Shown here in pieces: positions 1-8,631 of a stretch of DNA of 54,572 nt (within the stretch, counting starts at the first letter, position 1; the number at the start of each line of letters is the position of its first letter). Origin of the DNA: Bacteroidaceae bacterium (lineage in GTDB: Bacteria > Bacteroidota > Bacteroidia > Bacteroidales > Bacteroidaceae); assembly GCA_017379075.1 (NCBI GenBank), contig JAFNXL010000037.1:1-54572 (forward strand), in the 5' to 3' direction. The position numbers were made by a program, and so were the translations under genes. Under the pieces are notes generated by a model. It did no database searches and had not been told where the DNA came from. It saw only the letters and a list, made by a program, of their open reading frames with translations.

Positions 1-191
1 CCATGATATATACGACCAATTGGATAGAGCGGTTGAATAGGGATTTCAGGCGTGTTACGCGTATGAGGACAGCTATGCCCAACGAGGAGTCTGTACTGAC
101 TTTGATGGGAAGCGTTGCTATGGAGCATAAGGCTTATGACAGGATATTACCGAACATCACATCCGACATACAACTATTCCCCGATAAATGA
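1..191 (+). CDS. IS256-family (mutator-type) transposase, C-terminal fragment
   Basis: Only the last 62 or so residues lie in the window; the reading frame is open at base 1, so the real start is upstream. The segment YTTNWIERLNRDFRRVTRMR followed by AMPNEES resembles the conserved C-terminal block of IS256/MuDR transposases (typically TTNxIExLNRxxRxxTxxR, then a P-N/D-E stretch). The enzyme would catalyse cut- or copy-type transposition with a DDE active site that lies outside the window. The stop is at 189-191, followed by about 140 bp of non-coding DNA that probably holds the right inverted repeat. Whether the element is complete cannot be seen. Confidence 0.8.
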   Translation, partial: MIYTTNWIERLNRDFRRVTRMRTAMPNEESVLTLMGSVAMEHKAYDRILPNITSDIQLFPDK

Positions 192-329
192 CAAAAACAA
201 AATAGAAGAAGAAAACAATAAAATTTATGAGGATTATTAAATTTATTAACTAACTTTGCAAAGACATCCAAAGTTTACAGGCTTGGAACTTATAGCTACA
301 GACACACAAAACAGAACACTACCCTGTTG
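1..329 (+). mobile_element. Right end of an IS256-type insertion sequence (boundary approximate)
   Basis: The transposase stop at 191 is followed by A-rich DNA and then a segment that the neighbouring hydrolase frame reads as an abnormal C-terminus. On the minus strand the hydrolase reads normally to about base 330 (LPDKPDQQ), after which the residues look foreign. The bases GGGTAGTGTTCTGTTTTG (minus strand, about 331 downward) are therefore the likely element terminus, giving a gap of about 140 bp between the transposase stop and the tip. The left end is outside the window, so inverted repeats and target duplication cannot be compared. Confidence 0.5.
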
Positions 330-2015
330 GTCGGGCTTGTCGGGAAGTGTCAGCGATCCATTCTCGTCAGAGCAAATCTTCACCGCTTTTTGTGCCTTGT
401 GGGTACGTGGATTGTACCACACAAGGTTGTAGCGTCGGTTTGGCTCAAGCGAGTTTATTGTGCCACTCTTCGTATCGCGTGCAAAGAAGTAGAGTAACTC
501 CACACCATCCCCCTTCGCATAGGCGTATGCCGCCGACTTTGCGCTGAAGTTAGGATCACCAGGCAAAACAGGGACAAGTTTCCACCAGTCGAGTTGCTCA
601 AGGAAGCTGCGCATATATGTCATCTGGTGTGCGCTCGGATACTCAATCGCCTCCGACCAATGCTTCATTTTATCCTCGCAGGTAATCTCCTCTATGCCGT
701 CGTGCGATGGCACATCAATGTTGTAGGTGCTCTTGTAGAGCCACATATCAATTGCGCCGTATCCGTAGCCCATAAAGCCCGATAGGAACGATACCCAGCC
801 CTGCACACGTGCACCAAAATCCATAGTCCACAAACCACAATATCTGCCCTCGAAGTTGATTGCGGGGCGGTCATCCTCCCAATAATCACGCACCAAATCG
901 GCATTTACGGGCGCATCAAGTGGTGTGCTCCACTGGGACGCCCACCAGTTGTGACCAGTTCTCTCTGCCACCTCTGCAGCAGCAAAGGCAGATGCTCCGC
1001 CACCATCGGAGTTTGTTGCGCCAAAATCCACTCCGCGCCCCGTCACAGTGGTGAAATATGCGCTCTCCTGATGTGCCGATAGGGGGTGCGAGTAGGCGTC
1101 ATATTTATGCAGATACTCCGCCACCTTCACCCAAGGATTTGAGTTGAAGTCGTAAAACTTCTGGTCGCCTCGCTCGCGGTAGAAATCGTTGTCGCACTCC
1201 TGCGCCAGCGTCCACATCACAGGATATGCGCCATAGCGAGCCACCCAATATCTGGAGAGCCACTCTAATTTTTCATCATCTGCCGCCAACTTTGGACTCA
1301 TCGACGCCACAAAGAAGAATTGTGCGTTAACGTGCGTAAGGCCCGCCTTGGCGATATAGTCGAAATACCGGTCGGTTAACCGAAATCCAGGAATATCCGA
1401 AGCGTTTACCTCACCATCCTCCACATTGAAGGCCGAGTTGATAGGCTCGCTCTGATAGACCGTGAAACCTTGCTCCACACGGCGGTCAACGATATATTTG
1501 AAGTGCGAGTCTGTCTTGATGTCGCCCGCGTGCTCGCCCGCCTCGTCAATCTCCTCGGTAAGCATTCCCCAGTGGGTGTCACCCAAGTAGAAAAATGGCG
1601 TGCCATCGGCATAGGTCATATATTTCTTGCCCTTTTCACATTGCACAAATCCGCGTTTGTAAATCTCCAAATCGCCTCGGTAGGCGGCGCACTTGAACGA
1701 CCCAGCGATGTTGTCGAGTGACGCATCCTGCTTGCATCGGGTCATATAGCTCCACTTGCCCTTCTGCGTTGGGGCAAAACGGACAATGAACGACCTTTCG
1801 CCATCCCAAAATGCTGGGCGCACAATGCTCTGACGAGTCCGCTCGTGGATAAACTCTACATCCATCCAAATCCCGTCAGCACCCGCCTCGGTGTAGTCAG
1901 TGCCGGAAGAAAATTTCAATTCCATAATTCGCCAGGTCTCGATTTTCTCATTTTCCGAGGCGTATGCTGTAAAGAGAAATAGTGCGCTAAAAACAAGTGC
2001 GAAAAGTCGTTTCAT
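246..2015 (-). CDS. Secreted DUF5060/DUF4038 glycoside hydrolase (GH140-like), 3' end replaced by IS DNA
   Basis: 589-residue exported enzyme. Residues 1-19 form a signal peptide (MKRLFALVFSALFLFTAYA). An N-terminal DUF5060 beta-sandwich spans about 22-110 and a DUF4038 TIM barrel about 130-480, with YLGDTHWGM, MWTLAQECDND and INFEGRYCGLW. The Glu residues in AQECD and NFEGR are at the positions expected for acid/base and nucleophile. A C-terminal sandwich (putative collagen-binding type) follows. Related proteins include apiosidases that cut side chains of rhamnogalacturonan II; the exact substrate cannot be read. The last 20 or so residues (SVLFCVSVAISS onward) look unlike the family and probably come from the abutting IS256 end, which would have removed only a few native residues. 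A box reading TAATTTTG on the minus strand (2042-2049) is a candidate promoter -7 element. Confidence 0.75.
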   Translation of the reverse strand: MKRLFALVFSALFLFTAYASENEKIETWRIMELKFSSGTDYTEAGADGIWMDVEFIHERTRQSIVRPAFWDGERSFIVRFAPTQKGKWSYMTRCKQDASLDNIAGSFKCAAYRGDLEIYKRGFVQCEKGKKYMTYADGTPFFYLGDTHWGMLTEEIDEAGEHAGDIKTDSHFKYIVDRRVEQGFTVYQSEPINSAFNVEDGEVNASDIPGFRLTDRYFDYIAKAGLTHVNAQFFFVASMSPKLAADDEKLEWLSRYWVARYGAYPVMWTLAQECDNDFYRERGDQKFYDFNSNPWVKVAEYLHKYDAYSHPLSAHQESAYFTTVTGRGVDFGATNSDGGGASAFAAAEVAERTGHNWWASQWSTPLDAPVNADLVRDYWEDDRPAINFEGRYCGLWTMDFGARVQGWVSFLSGFMGYGYGAIDMWLYKSTYNIDVPSHDGIEEITCEDKMKHWSEAIEYPSAHQMTYMRSFLEQLDWWKLVPVLPGDPNFSAKSAAYAYAKGDGVELLYFFARDTKSGTINSLEPNRRYNLVWYNPRTHKAQKAVKICSDENGSLTLPDKPDQQGSVLFCVSVAISSKPVNFGCLCKVS

Positions 2016-2100
2016 ATCAAAAAAGTCATTAGGTTTCTACACAAAATTAATGAAAATTTTTATTCCGTTTAACTTTTCGCGCGAGATTTATCGGCCTATT

Positions 2101-2265
2101 GGTCAAAATAGTATACACAATAAAGCCCTTCGCAATCTTGTTTCTTTAGTATATGCCCTCGGTCATGACTCCGAAAAGACTACACTTATATACCTTTCTA
2201 CGCTTGATACTTCAGCTGTGGATAATGCCAATAGTGAGATTTTGGCTGCATTGGAAGAATGGTAA
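2101..2265 (+). pseudogene. Tyrosine recombinase/integrase, C-terminal remnant
   Basis: The frame reads NKALRNLVSLVYALGHDSEK and then TTLIYLSTLD with a tail DTSAVDNANSEIL. This matches the end of phage-type integrases, where a GH(x)xxxTTxxY block carries the catalytic Tyr. Here Y fits in TTLIYLS. The upstream arginine and box I parts are missing: the in-frame sequence before 2100 is antisense to the hydrolase gene and unrelated. It is therefore a 3' fragment left by a lost mobile element. No complete integrase gene is nearby. Confidence 0.55.
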
Positions 2266-2530
2266 ATCAAAGGTGCTACAGACAAAAAGTGTGTAAATAC
2301 ACATAAAATGTCTCAAGCCACGTACTATTTTCACAATTATTCCACATTTTATATATATTGCCCCAATTATGGTATTGAACAAACATAACAATACTGCTTT
2401 ATGACAATACAGCCTATTATATATTATTTAAGGAAATAAAATGAACTCAAATTATGCCGATAGTCTCAGATTCATCTTAATTTTAGTGGTATTTCAACAA
2501 AATTGTAAACTTTACATTAGACACCCCTGA

Positions 2531-2630
2531 TTTTTACATCACGATGTAAATGGATTTACCCTTCGATGTAAACACATTTACCTTTCTATGTAAACGGATT
2601 TACGCTTAAGGGTAAATCTGTTTACAATTC
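2531..2630 (+). repeat. 22-bp-period palindromic array, family A (TTTAC/GTAAA), left copy
   Basis: TTTAC starts at 2533, 2555, 2577, 2599 and 2621; GTAAA starts at 2546, 2568, 2590 and 2612. Both words recur at exactly 22 bp, giving alternating inverted pairs that could form a row of short stem-loops or a helically phased protein-binding array. A nearly identical copy lies inverted at 40981-41085; I see about two substitutions across 95 aligned bases. The 725-bp gene-free stretch 2266-2990 also holds a shared 28-bp block and a family B array, and otherwise nothing recognisable. Confidence 0.9.
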
Positions 2631-2690
2631 TATATAATGACTTTGTAAATACAAAACGTTGTGTTTTTGCACTTTATGTGTATTGTATTT

Positions 2691-2719
2691 TAGCGAACAA
2701 CTGATGTTTTTTGGCGAAT
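2691..2719 (+). repeat. Short conserved block between arrays A and B, left copy
   Basis: The bases AGCGAACAACTGATG and then TTTTGGCGAAT recur in inverted orientation at 40816-40845, in both places just beside a family A array. The block is not part of the 22-bp array. It shows that the duplicated unit is longer than the array itself. Function unknown. Confidence 0.75.
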
Positions 2720-2830
2720 TGTATGTGATTGGGTGGAGGGACAAGAAAAGAACACACATTCGTACATCATCAGCGATTGGCCTGTTTTTCTATGCTACAA
2801 AAAGTTTGCGTACCAGTTTACTTACACTAC

Positions 2831-2906
2831 AGTACCATACGGCTGATACTCCAGTACCAAGCGACTGGTACTGCAGTACCAGTTGTTATACACCAAAGTT
2901 GGTACT
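2831..2906 (+). repeat. 22-bp-period palindromic array, family B (AGTACC/GGTACT), left copy
   Basis: AGTACC starts at 2831, 2853 and 2875 (spacing 22). Its complement GGTACT starts at 2867 and 2901, with a degenerate GATACT at 2845, which is 22 bp before 2867. The layout is the same as family A with another word. A second copy is inverted at 39640-39714. It lies downstream of the sensor kinase gene (minus strand), so a role in transcription termination is possible but unproven. Confidence 0.85.
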
Positions 2907-2990
2907 GTAATTTAACGATTTTAGTTGACTTCCATTTGCCTTATTTGCGATACCGGTTGATACGATTTGTTAATTCTCATTGACCCGACT

Positions 2991-4277
2991 TTACTTCCTC
3001 AAAATAAAGTCAAACCGCAAACCGCCATTTGGACGGTTGCTGGCGGTTATTGTGCCACCATGAAACTGGACTGCGTGTTTGACTATGGCAAGACCGAGAC
3101 CCGTACCACCTTTTTGTCTTGAACGTCCTTTGTCTACCCGATAGAATCGCTCAAACAGACGTGTCAGTTGTTTCTCTTCCACCCCAACACCATCATCCTC
3201 AAAGCGGATATGACACTCTTTGGCATCATTGGCCATGAGCGAGATATAGATGTTTTTTCCCTCGGAATAGGCTATTGCATTCTCGATAAGATTGCGGAAA
3301 ATTGAACCTATGAGCGAAAGATTGCCTAGGATTACCACACGTTCGTTAAAGTCTGTATGCAGCGTCATACGCTCCTCGTCCGGCATTATCTCCAACTCAT
3401 CGGCAATCTCACACAAGATATCATTGAGCACAACCTTCTCTTTACCAATATGCGCGCTTCCGTCTTCCATTCTTGTAATTAGCGACACATCGGCCAATAA
3501 CCGCCTGAGCCGCTCGTTATTTGTATAGCACCTTTCTATGAGTTCCTGACGTTTCTCTTCGCTTAGGCTGATGCCCGAAAGCAACGTTTCAAGACACACC
3601 TGGATGGAGGCTACGGGTGTCTTCAATTCGTGATTGATATTGTTTGTAAGGTGGCGTTTGAGACGATTTTTCTCTTGTTCTGCCTCGTAACGATTAACCC
3701 GCTCTATGTCCTTGCCCAACTTGCGAGTGGTGAAATAGGCTATCACACTCATTGAAAGTGTGATGGAAATCATCACTATGAGGAAAGACCAATCGGCTTC
3801 GAGCAAGTCTTGCAATGTGCTCGAATATGGCATAGCGGTGCGGACAATGACCCTTTCACCCCGTGTTGCCGAGTAGAAATATTCGCGTCCGTCACTCTCT
3901 GACTGACGCCCGATGTGATAACCCGAACCGTCTTTAAAGGCATCCACAATCTCGGGACGATTGCTGTGATTTCCAAGCGAATCGGCTGGTATTGTATTAT
4001 CATACACAACTGCGCCCGACAACGTGATGAGCGTTATTCTGAGGTCGTCAAACGGTTTTTCATGCGATGCAATGTATTCTTCATACGATTCTCCGTCTTC
4101 GATGGCTACGAGGAGATGCCGGTTGTATTGTTGCAACTGGGCACTCAGAAACCCAGACTTATACTCTTTTTCCCGCAGGTATTGAAAGCCGATAAAGCAG
4201 ACGACTATCGTCCAGGAGAACGCGATGAGTTGCAGGAATAGCCTTTTGTGGAAAGATAATTTAGTCGCGGAAGCCAT
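2991..4277 (-). CDS. Sensor histidine kinase (PhoR-like)
   Basis: 428-residue inner-membrane kinase. Membrane segments at about 13-33 and 163-184 flank a periplasmic sensor region of about 130 residues. The H-box INHELKTPVAS places the phosphorylated His at 216. Next come the N-box NLIENAIAYS and the ATP-binding boxes DDGVGV and GGTGLGLAIVKHAVQF, so all HATPase parts are intact. No clear HAMP domain was recognised. The gene overlaps the response regulator by 17 bp, so the two are cotranscribed and translated together. Because the pair is divergent from a Na+/phosphate symporter, I infer a phosphate-limitation sensor of PhoR type. Family membership is firm; the signal is inference. Confidence 0.85.
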   Translation of the reverse strand: MASATKLSFHKRLFLQLIAFSWTIVVCFIGFQYLREKEYKSGFLSAQLQQYNRHLLVAIEDGESYEEYIASHEKPFDDLRITLITLSGAVVYDNTIPADSLGNHSNRPEIVDAFKDGSGYHIGRQSESDGREYFYSATRGERVIVRTAMPYSSTLQDLLEADWSFLIVMISITLSMSVIAYFTTRKLGKDIERVNRYEAEQEKNRLKRHLTNNINHELKTPVASIQVCLETLLSGISLSEEKRQELIERCYTNNERLRRLLADVSLITRMEDGSAHIGKEKVVLNDILCEIADELEIMPDEERMTLHTDFNERVVILGNLSLIGSIFRNLIENAIAYSEGKNIYISLMANDAKECHIRFEDDGVGVEEKQLTRLFERFYRVDKGRSRQKGGTGLGLAIVKHAVQFHGGTITASNRPNGGLRFDFILRK

Positions 4278-4956
4278 AACCGAAACCTGAACGGGTTACT
4301 ATATATGAACCGTAAACGCCAATCTTTGAGCGCAAACGGGTTATGTTCACATCAATTGTGCGGTCAAGCACCACCACTTCGTTGCTCCACACACGGCTTA
4401 GAATCTGCTCGCGGGAACATATCTTTCCCCGATGTGAGATGAGGTAGGCCAACAGCTCAAATTCCTTGCGGGCCAGTTTAACCTCTTCGCCATCAACAAG
4501 ACAACGCTTGAACTCCAAATCCAGTTGTAATCCATCGACCTTCAAGACATTCGGCTTTTCCTCCTTGGCATTGGATTTATGACCCGATGTCCGTCTCAGC
4601 ACACTCTTTACACGGGCTATCACATTACGAATGGTATAGGGCTTCATTATGTAATCGTCCGCACCAAGATTCAACCCCATAACCATATCATCCTCTGTAT
4701 CACGAGCCGTACAAAAGATGATTGGAATATCGGCTGTCGTTACATCGGCTTTCAGCATCTTGGCCATTTTTATTCCGCTGATTTCTCCCATCATTATGTC
4801 AAGGAGAATGAGCGAATATCGTGTCAGGTCGTAGGCCAGAGCCTGTTCGGCACTGAAAGCAATGTCCACGTCGTAGCCCTCATTCTCAAGATTGATTTTC
4901 AACACCTCACACAGCGTCTCTTCGTCATCCACTATCAAAATTCGCTCTGCTGCCAT
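4261..4956 (-). CDS. OmpR/PhoB-family response regulator
   Basis: 231-residue cytoplasmic regulator starting MAAERILIVDDEE; this ATG is chosen over the in-frame one at 5073 because the receiver domain begins right after it. The receiver has the acidic pair DD at 10-11, the phosphorylated Asp53 in LILLDIMMG, and Lys in DDYIMKPY. The C-terminal winged helix contains LARKEFELLAYLISHRGKIC and the recognition region VVLDRTIDVNITRLRSKIG. Its partner kinase overlaps its 3' end. A TAATTTTG box on the minus strand (4984-4991) is a candidate -7 element. The position opposite the phosphate symporter makes that gene the likely target. Confidence 0.87.
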   Translation of the reverse strand: MAAERILIVDDEETLCEVLKINLENEGYDVDIAFSAEQALAYDLTRYSLILLDIMMGEISGIKMAKMLKADVTTADIPIIFCTARDTEDDMVMGLNLGADDYIMKPYTIRNVIARVKSVLRRTSGHKSNAKEEKPNVLKVDGLQLDLEFKRCLVDGEEVKLARKEFELLAYLISHRGKICSREQILSRVWSNEVVVLDRTIDVNITRLRSKIGVYGSYIVTRSGFGYGFRD

Positions 4957-5083
4957 ATACTTATTATATATATTACTATGCTGCAAAATTATAGAGAAAA
5001 ACTGAATTGCGTTACCGGCAAAAAGAGATTTAATGAAAATGTAATATTTTTCATCAAGTCTGTATTTAACCAAAGCCTAATTA

Positions 5084-5121
5084 TTTTGAAACATTTTTGA
5101 AACATATTTACAGTTACTTTG
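5084..5121 (+). promoter_or_regulatory. Candidate Pho box (two 11-bp direct repeats) with promoter
   Basis: TTTTGAAACAT occurs twice without a gap (5084-5094 and 5095-5105). The 11-bp period equals the spacing of PhoB direct repeats in proteobacterial Pho boxes. It is followed by TTACTTTGC (5114-5122), close to the Bacteroidetes -7 consensus, about 30 bp before the symporter ATG. The repeats would thus sit in the -33 region, as expected for a PhoB-type activator. The sequence is seen directly; the regulator link is inference. Confidence 0.55.
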
Positions 5122-5147
5122 CACTTGAAAATTTATAATAAATAATT

Positions 5148-6884
5148 ATGGGTATATTACAAATTTTTACGCTGTTGGGAGCATTGGGTATGTTCCTTTA
5201 CGGAATGAACTTAATGAGTTCTGGTCTGCAAAAGGCTGCAGGAGAGAGATTAAGAGGATTTTTGTCGGCCATGACATCAAATCCGTTCAAGGGAGTTATG
5301 ACCGGATTGGGTATAACATCTATTATCCAATCTTCATCAGCTACAACTGTCATGGTAGTCAGCTTTGTCAACGCCGGTCTTCTGACGCTTGCACAAGCAA
5401 TCGGTGTCATCATGGGCGCCAACATCGGTACCACTGTAACAGCTTGGATGGTATCGTGGTTGGGTTTCAAAGCAGACATCTCTGTACTTGCCGTTCCGTT
5501 GATGCTGTTGGGCTTTCTGTTCTCAAACTCAAAGATTGACAAGCGAAAGAATATAGGTGAGTTAATCGTGGGATTCTCACTTCTCTTCTTGGGGCTCTCA
5601 TTTATGAAAGACTCTGTACCAGACCTTCGCGAGACACCTCAGGTTTTGGAGTTTGTAAGTTCCTGGTCGGCTCACGGATTTGGTTCTGTGCTTTTGTTCC
5701 TGGCCTTTGGTACCATTTTAACCTTGGTCTTGCAGTCGTCTTCTGCCACTATGGCCATTACGCTTATTATGCTGAGCATGGGATGGATTCCTTTTGAAAT
5801 GGCATGTGCGATGGTGCTTGGTGAGAATATCGGCACAACAATTACAGCAAATATCGCGGCCTCTGTAGGAAATACAGAAGCCAAGCGTGCGGCAATGTCG
5901 CACACTATTTTCAACGTATTCGGTGTGGTGTGGGCTTTGATTCTTTACAAGCCATTCTTGCGTCTGGTGGGAACTATTACAGAAAACTTGTTTGGATTGC
6001 CCAATCCTGCAGCAGAGGGTTTTGTGGTAACAGATTCTATTTCAGCAGAAGGCACGGCCGCTTTGTATGGCCTGTCAATGCTGCATACGCTGTTTAATTT
6101 GACCAACACCCTTCTATTGGTCTGGTTTACAAAGTGGATTGCACAAGCTGTAAGTTGGATTGTCCCGACACCCAAAAACCAAGCAAAAGAAGTTTTCCGA
6201 CTCAAGTATATTTCAGCCGGACCTTTGGCCACTCCAGAACTGTCTGTTGGGCTAGCTTTTGAAGAGATTATTAGTTTCGCCAAAATTTCAAAGAACGGAG
6301 CCAATTATGCACAAAATGCAATCAATGAAGCCGATACGGATAAATTTGAAGAACTACGGAGCAAACTCGTTAAATATGAAGAAATTTCGGACCGCATAGA
6401 ATATGAGATTGCCACATTTCTTAACGGGATTTCCGCAGAAGAAATTAGCGAAAGCACATCGCTCAAGATCAAGTCCATGTATAAAATTATCGGTGAGTTG
6501 GAATCATTGGGAGACTCTGGAGAAACAATCAGCCGTATATTGTCAAGAAAGAACATACACAACAAGAAGTTCGATGCAGATATTATCAAGAACCTTAATG
6601 CAATGGCTGATGCTGTGAATGCGGCATACGATGTAATGATTGAAAACTTGACAGCGGCTCACAAGGGCGAACTGACCAATATCTCAAACGCATACAATGC
6701 CGAAGACCGCATCAACACACTCCGCAATAATCTACGCGATGCAGTTATTGAGAATATAGAAAACGATGGTAAGAACTATCAAACAAACGTTTATTACATG
6801 GATGTCATCAATGCTTATGAGAGCATGGGAGATTTTATGATAAACGTCTCACAAGACCTTGAGAAGGGATTTATTCACAAATAG
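5148..6884 (+). CDS. Na+/phosphate cotransporter with C-terminal PhoU-like domain
   Basis: 578-residue inner-membrane protein. The duplicated signature QSSSATT is present twice (IIQSSSATTVMVV and LVLQSSSATMAIT), marking the two inverted Na_Pi_cotrans halves; about nine hydrophobic segments lie in residues 1-330. The soluble C-terminal part (about 350-578) is helical and PhoU-like. The family imports inorganic phosphate with sodium. The ATG at 5148 starts right at the hydrophobic MGILQIFTLLGALGMFLYGM. It is divergent from the two-component genes and preceded by tandem 11-bp repeats, which suggests induction under phosphate starvation. No frameshift or missing motif was seen. Confidence 0.88.
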   Translation: MGILQIFTLLGALGMFLYGMNLMSSGLQKAAGERLRGFLSAMTSNPFKGVMTGLGITSIIQSSSATTVMVVSFVNAGLLTLAQAIGVIMGANIGTTVTAWMVSWLGFKADISVLAVPLMLLGFLFSNSKIDKRKNIGELIVGFSLLFLGLSFMKDSVPDLRETPQVLEFVSSWSAHGFGSVLLFLAFGTILTLVLQSSSATMAITLIMLSMGWIPFEMACAMVLGENIGTTITANIAASVGNTEAKRAAMSHTIFNVFGVVWALILYKPFLRLVGTITENLFGLPNPAAEGFVVTDSISAEGTAALYGLSMLHTLFNLTNTLLLVWFTKWIAQAVSWIVPTPKNQAKEVFRLKYISAGPLATPELSVGLAFEEIISFAKISKNGANYAQNAINEADTDKFEELRSKLVKYEEISDRIEYEIATFLNGISAEEISESTSLKIKSMYKIIGELESLGDSGETISRILSRKNIHNKKFDADIIKNLNAMADAVNAAYDVMIENLTAAHKGELTNISNAYNAEDRINTLRNNLRDAVIENIENDGKNYQTNVYYMDVINAYESMGDFMINVSQDLEKGFIHK

Positions 6885-6977
6885 TCTGTTATCTGTGTAT
6901 AAAATCTTGGGCTAAGAAACCCTGTTTAAACCGGTACACCTTTAAAGAGTTTGAGCAACATTATTACATCCGAAATA

Positions 6978-7221
6978 TTGTCAAATCTTTTTACTTTTGT
7001 TTTTGCTGTGTTTCGGAGGTTTTGAACGGGGAAAATGGCAGAAAATGCTATAAAAAGTCAACAACCCCCAAAAACAAGGTTTCCAGTTGGGAAAAAATAA
7101 TTCTCCAACTGGAAACATATTTTTTTCCAACTGGGCGCTTTTTTCCGCCCAACTGGCATTTTTCTCTTTGCTGTATTCTTGTTGGTATGTGAACGAGTAA
7201 CTATTTTGTAAAGAATATTTA
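6978..7221 (+). repeat. 22-bp-period palindromic array, family C (CCAACTGG), left copy with flanks
   Basis: CCAGTTGG at 7083 and CCAACTGG at 7105, 7127 and 7149 are spaced exactly 22 bp. The spacers are A/T-rich. The repeat unit extends beyond the array: TTGTCAAATCTTTTTACTTT (6978-6997) and a block TTTTGTAAAGA near 7205 also recur, inverted, around the second copy at 39343-39587. It fills most of the 402-bp gap between the symporter gene and GH28, which are convergent here. Confidence 0.88.
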
Positions 7222-7286
7222 CTTGATGTTTGAGTTGCCCCAATCGGGAGAAAAGAAGTTTTTGTCTCCACAATTCCGACAAACGG

Positions 7287-8615
7287 TCAATTCACCTTTT
7301 GGCCGTTTACCTTTACATTTTTCAATTTGAAGTTTTCCACATAATCCACACGGATCTCGGGGCTGTCCGATGCCGTCACCTCAATGTCTTTGAAGGTAAA
7401 GTCCTTGAGACTGTATTGGTCAAGTGCCTTCTGCACATCAAATAATACTTTGCAGTTGAGGTTGATGTTGCTCAGAACCACGTTGGATGAGCGCGAGTAG
7501 GGCATATCCTTGCGTCCTTTCAGGTCGAAGAACTGCGTCCAAGGCTTCACATAGAGCATGCTGTGCACATTGCCCCGTATGCCCTCCACGGTGATGTACT
7601 CGTAATTCTGCTCGGTATCCGGACGCATCTTGAGCCACAACATTCGGGCTGCATTCTTTACCTCACAATTGCGCAACACGATGTTATAGTTATGCAGTGA
7701 CTCGCTGCCACAAGTGAGCATGCTATGACAAAATCCATAAGTACAGTCCTCGATGATGATGTTGCGGTTCTCGCCATTATTCACGGTGTCTTTGTGTGCC
7801 CAGGGACCTTTTCCGCCTTTCAACGCTATGGCATCGTCATTGACAGAAAAGTAGCAACCGTTAATATGCACATCAGTACACACATCAATATCAATAGCAT
7901 CGCTGCTGGGTGCCGGTACCGGTGCAGAAGGAGCAAATATGTAGAGTTCCGATATCTTCACTCGTTTGCACTGATAAAGATGCGTGGTCCAGAAGGGCGA
8001 GTTCATAAGGCGCACGCCCTGGAGCCGCACATCGTCGCAGCCCTGAACAAACACCAGTCGCGGACGCATCTCATCAAGATTGGTACATTGGCTGTTGTAC
8101 TTGCGGCGAATCCAGAACTGTTTCCAATAGCGCAAGCCGTTTCCGTTGATGGAGCCTTCGCCAGAGAGCGTGAAGCCATCGCAACCGATGGCATTCACCA
8201 AGGCTGCAAAATACTTGAGGTTCTGCCCCTCCATTCTTGTATCGATGAGTTTGAAGTCGCCTATAAAATCGCTGCCTTTAAGCACTGCACCTTTTTGTAA
8301 ATGCAAATGTGTACCAGGTTTGAAGAAAAGCGAACCGCTGAGGAAAGTTCCCTTGGGAATCACCACCACACCACCGCCATTTTCCGCCGCCTTGTCAATC
8401 ACTGCCTGTATCTGCACCGTCTGCAGCAGAGTGCTGTCCTGTTTCACACCATGGTCTGTGATTACGTATTGCTTGCCCAGCGAATTCACATCCACGCAAC
8501 TGGTCTTGGCAAACCATTCGGACACAGCCGTACCATCGGGCCACTTGTCCTTTGCGTTGACATTTATGCTGCATAAAAGCAGAATAAGAACCGGTATTAT
8601 GTACTTTCTCATCAT
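7287..8615 (-). CDS. Secreted glycoside hydrolase family 28 (polygalacturonase-like)
   Basis: 442-residue exported right-handed beta-helix enzyme; signal peptide about 1-21 (ending VNA). Motifs of GH28 in order: PVPAPSSDAIDID, NDDAIALKGG, CTYGFCHSMLTCGSES (the place of the usual GHG loop), and a late ARMLWLKMR. The Asp residues in DAIDID and NDDA are the expected catalytic acids. The family cleaves alpha-1,4-galacturonosyl or related pectin bonds by inversion; whether this one is endo or exo cannot be told. The start is either of two adjacent ATGs. It lies 16 bp downstream of cysK on the same strand, itself 28 bp after the HAD gene, so the three may share a transcript. Confidence 0.85.
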   Translation of the reverse strand: MMRKYIIPVLILLLCSINVNAKDKWPDGTAVSEWFAKTSCVDVNSLGKQYVITDHGVKQDSTLLQTVQIQAVIDKAAENGGGVVVIPKGTFLSGSLFFKPGTHLHLQKGAVLKGSDFIGDFKLIDTRMEGQNLKYFAALVNAIGCDGFTLSGEGSINGNGLRYWKQFWIRRKYNSQCTNLDEMRPRLVFVQGCDDVRLQGVRLMNSPFWTTHLYQCKRVKISELYIFAPSAPVPAPSSDAIDIDVCTDVHINGCYFSVNDDAIALKGGKGPWAHKDTVNNGENRNIIIEDCTYGFCHSMLTCGSESLHNYNIVLRNCEVKNAARMLWLKMRPDTEQNYEYITVEGIRGNVHSMLYVKPWTQFFDLKGRKDMPYSRSSNVVLSNINLNCKVLFDVQKALDQYSLKDFTFKDIEVTASDSPEIRVDYVENFKLKNVKVNGQKVN

Positions 8616-8631
8616 CTTTCACACTTATCCT

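Noticed and set aside
1900-2100. N-terminal part of the frame that contains the integrase remnant
   Set aside because: It is antisense to the start and signal peptide of the hydrolase gene and has no recombinase features; only the part from about 2101 is kept.
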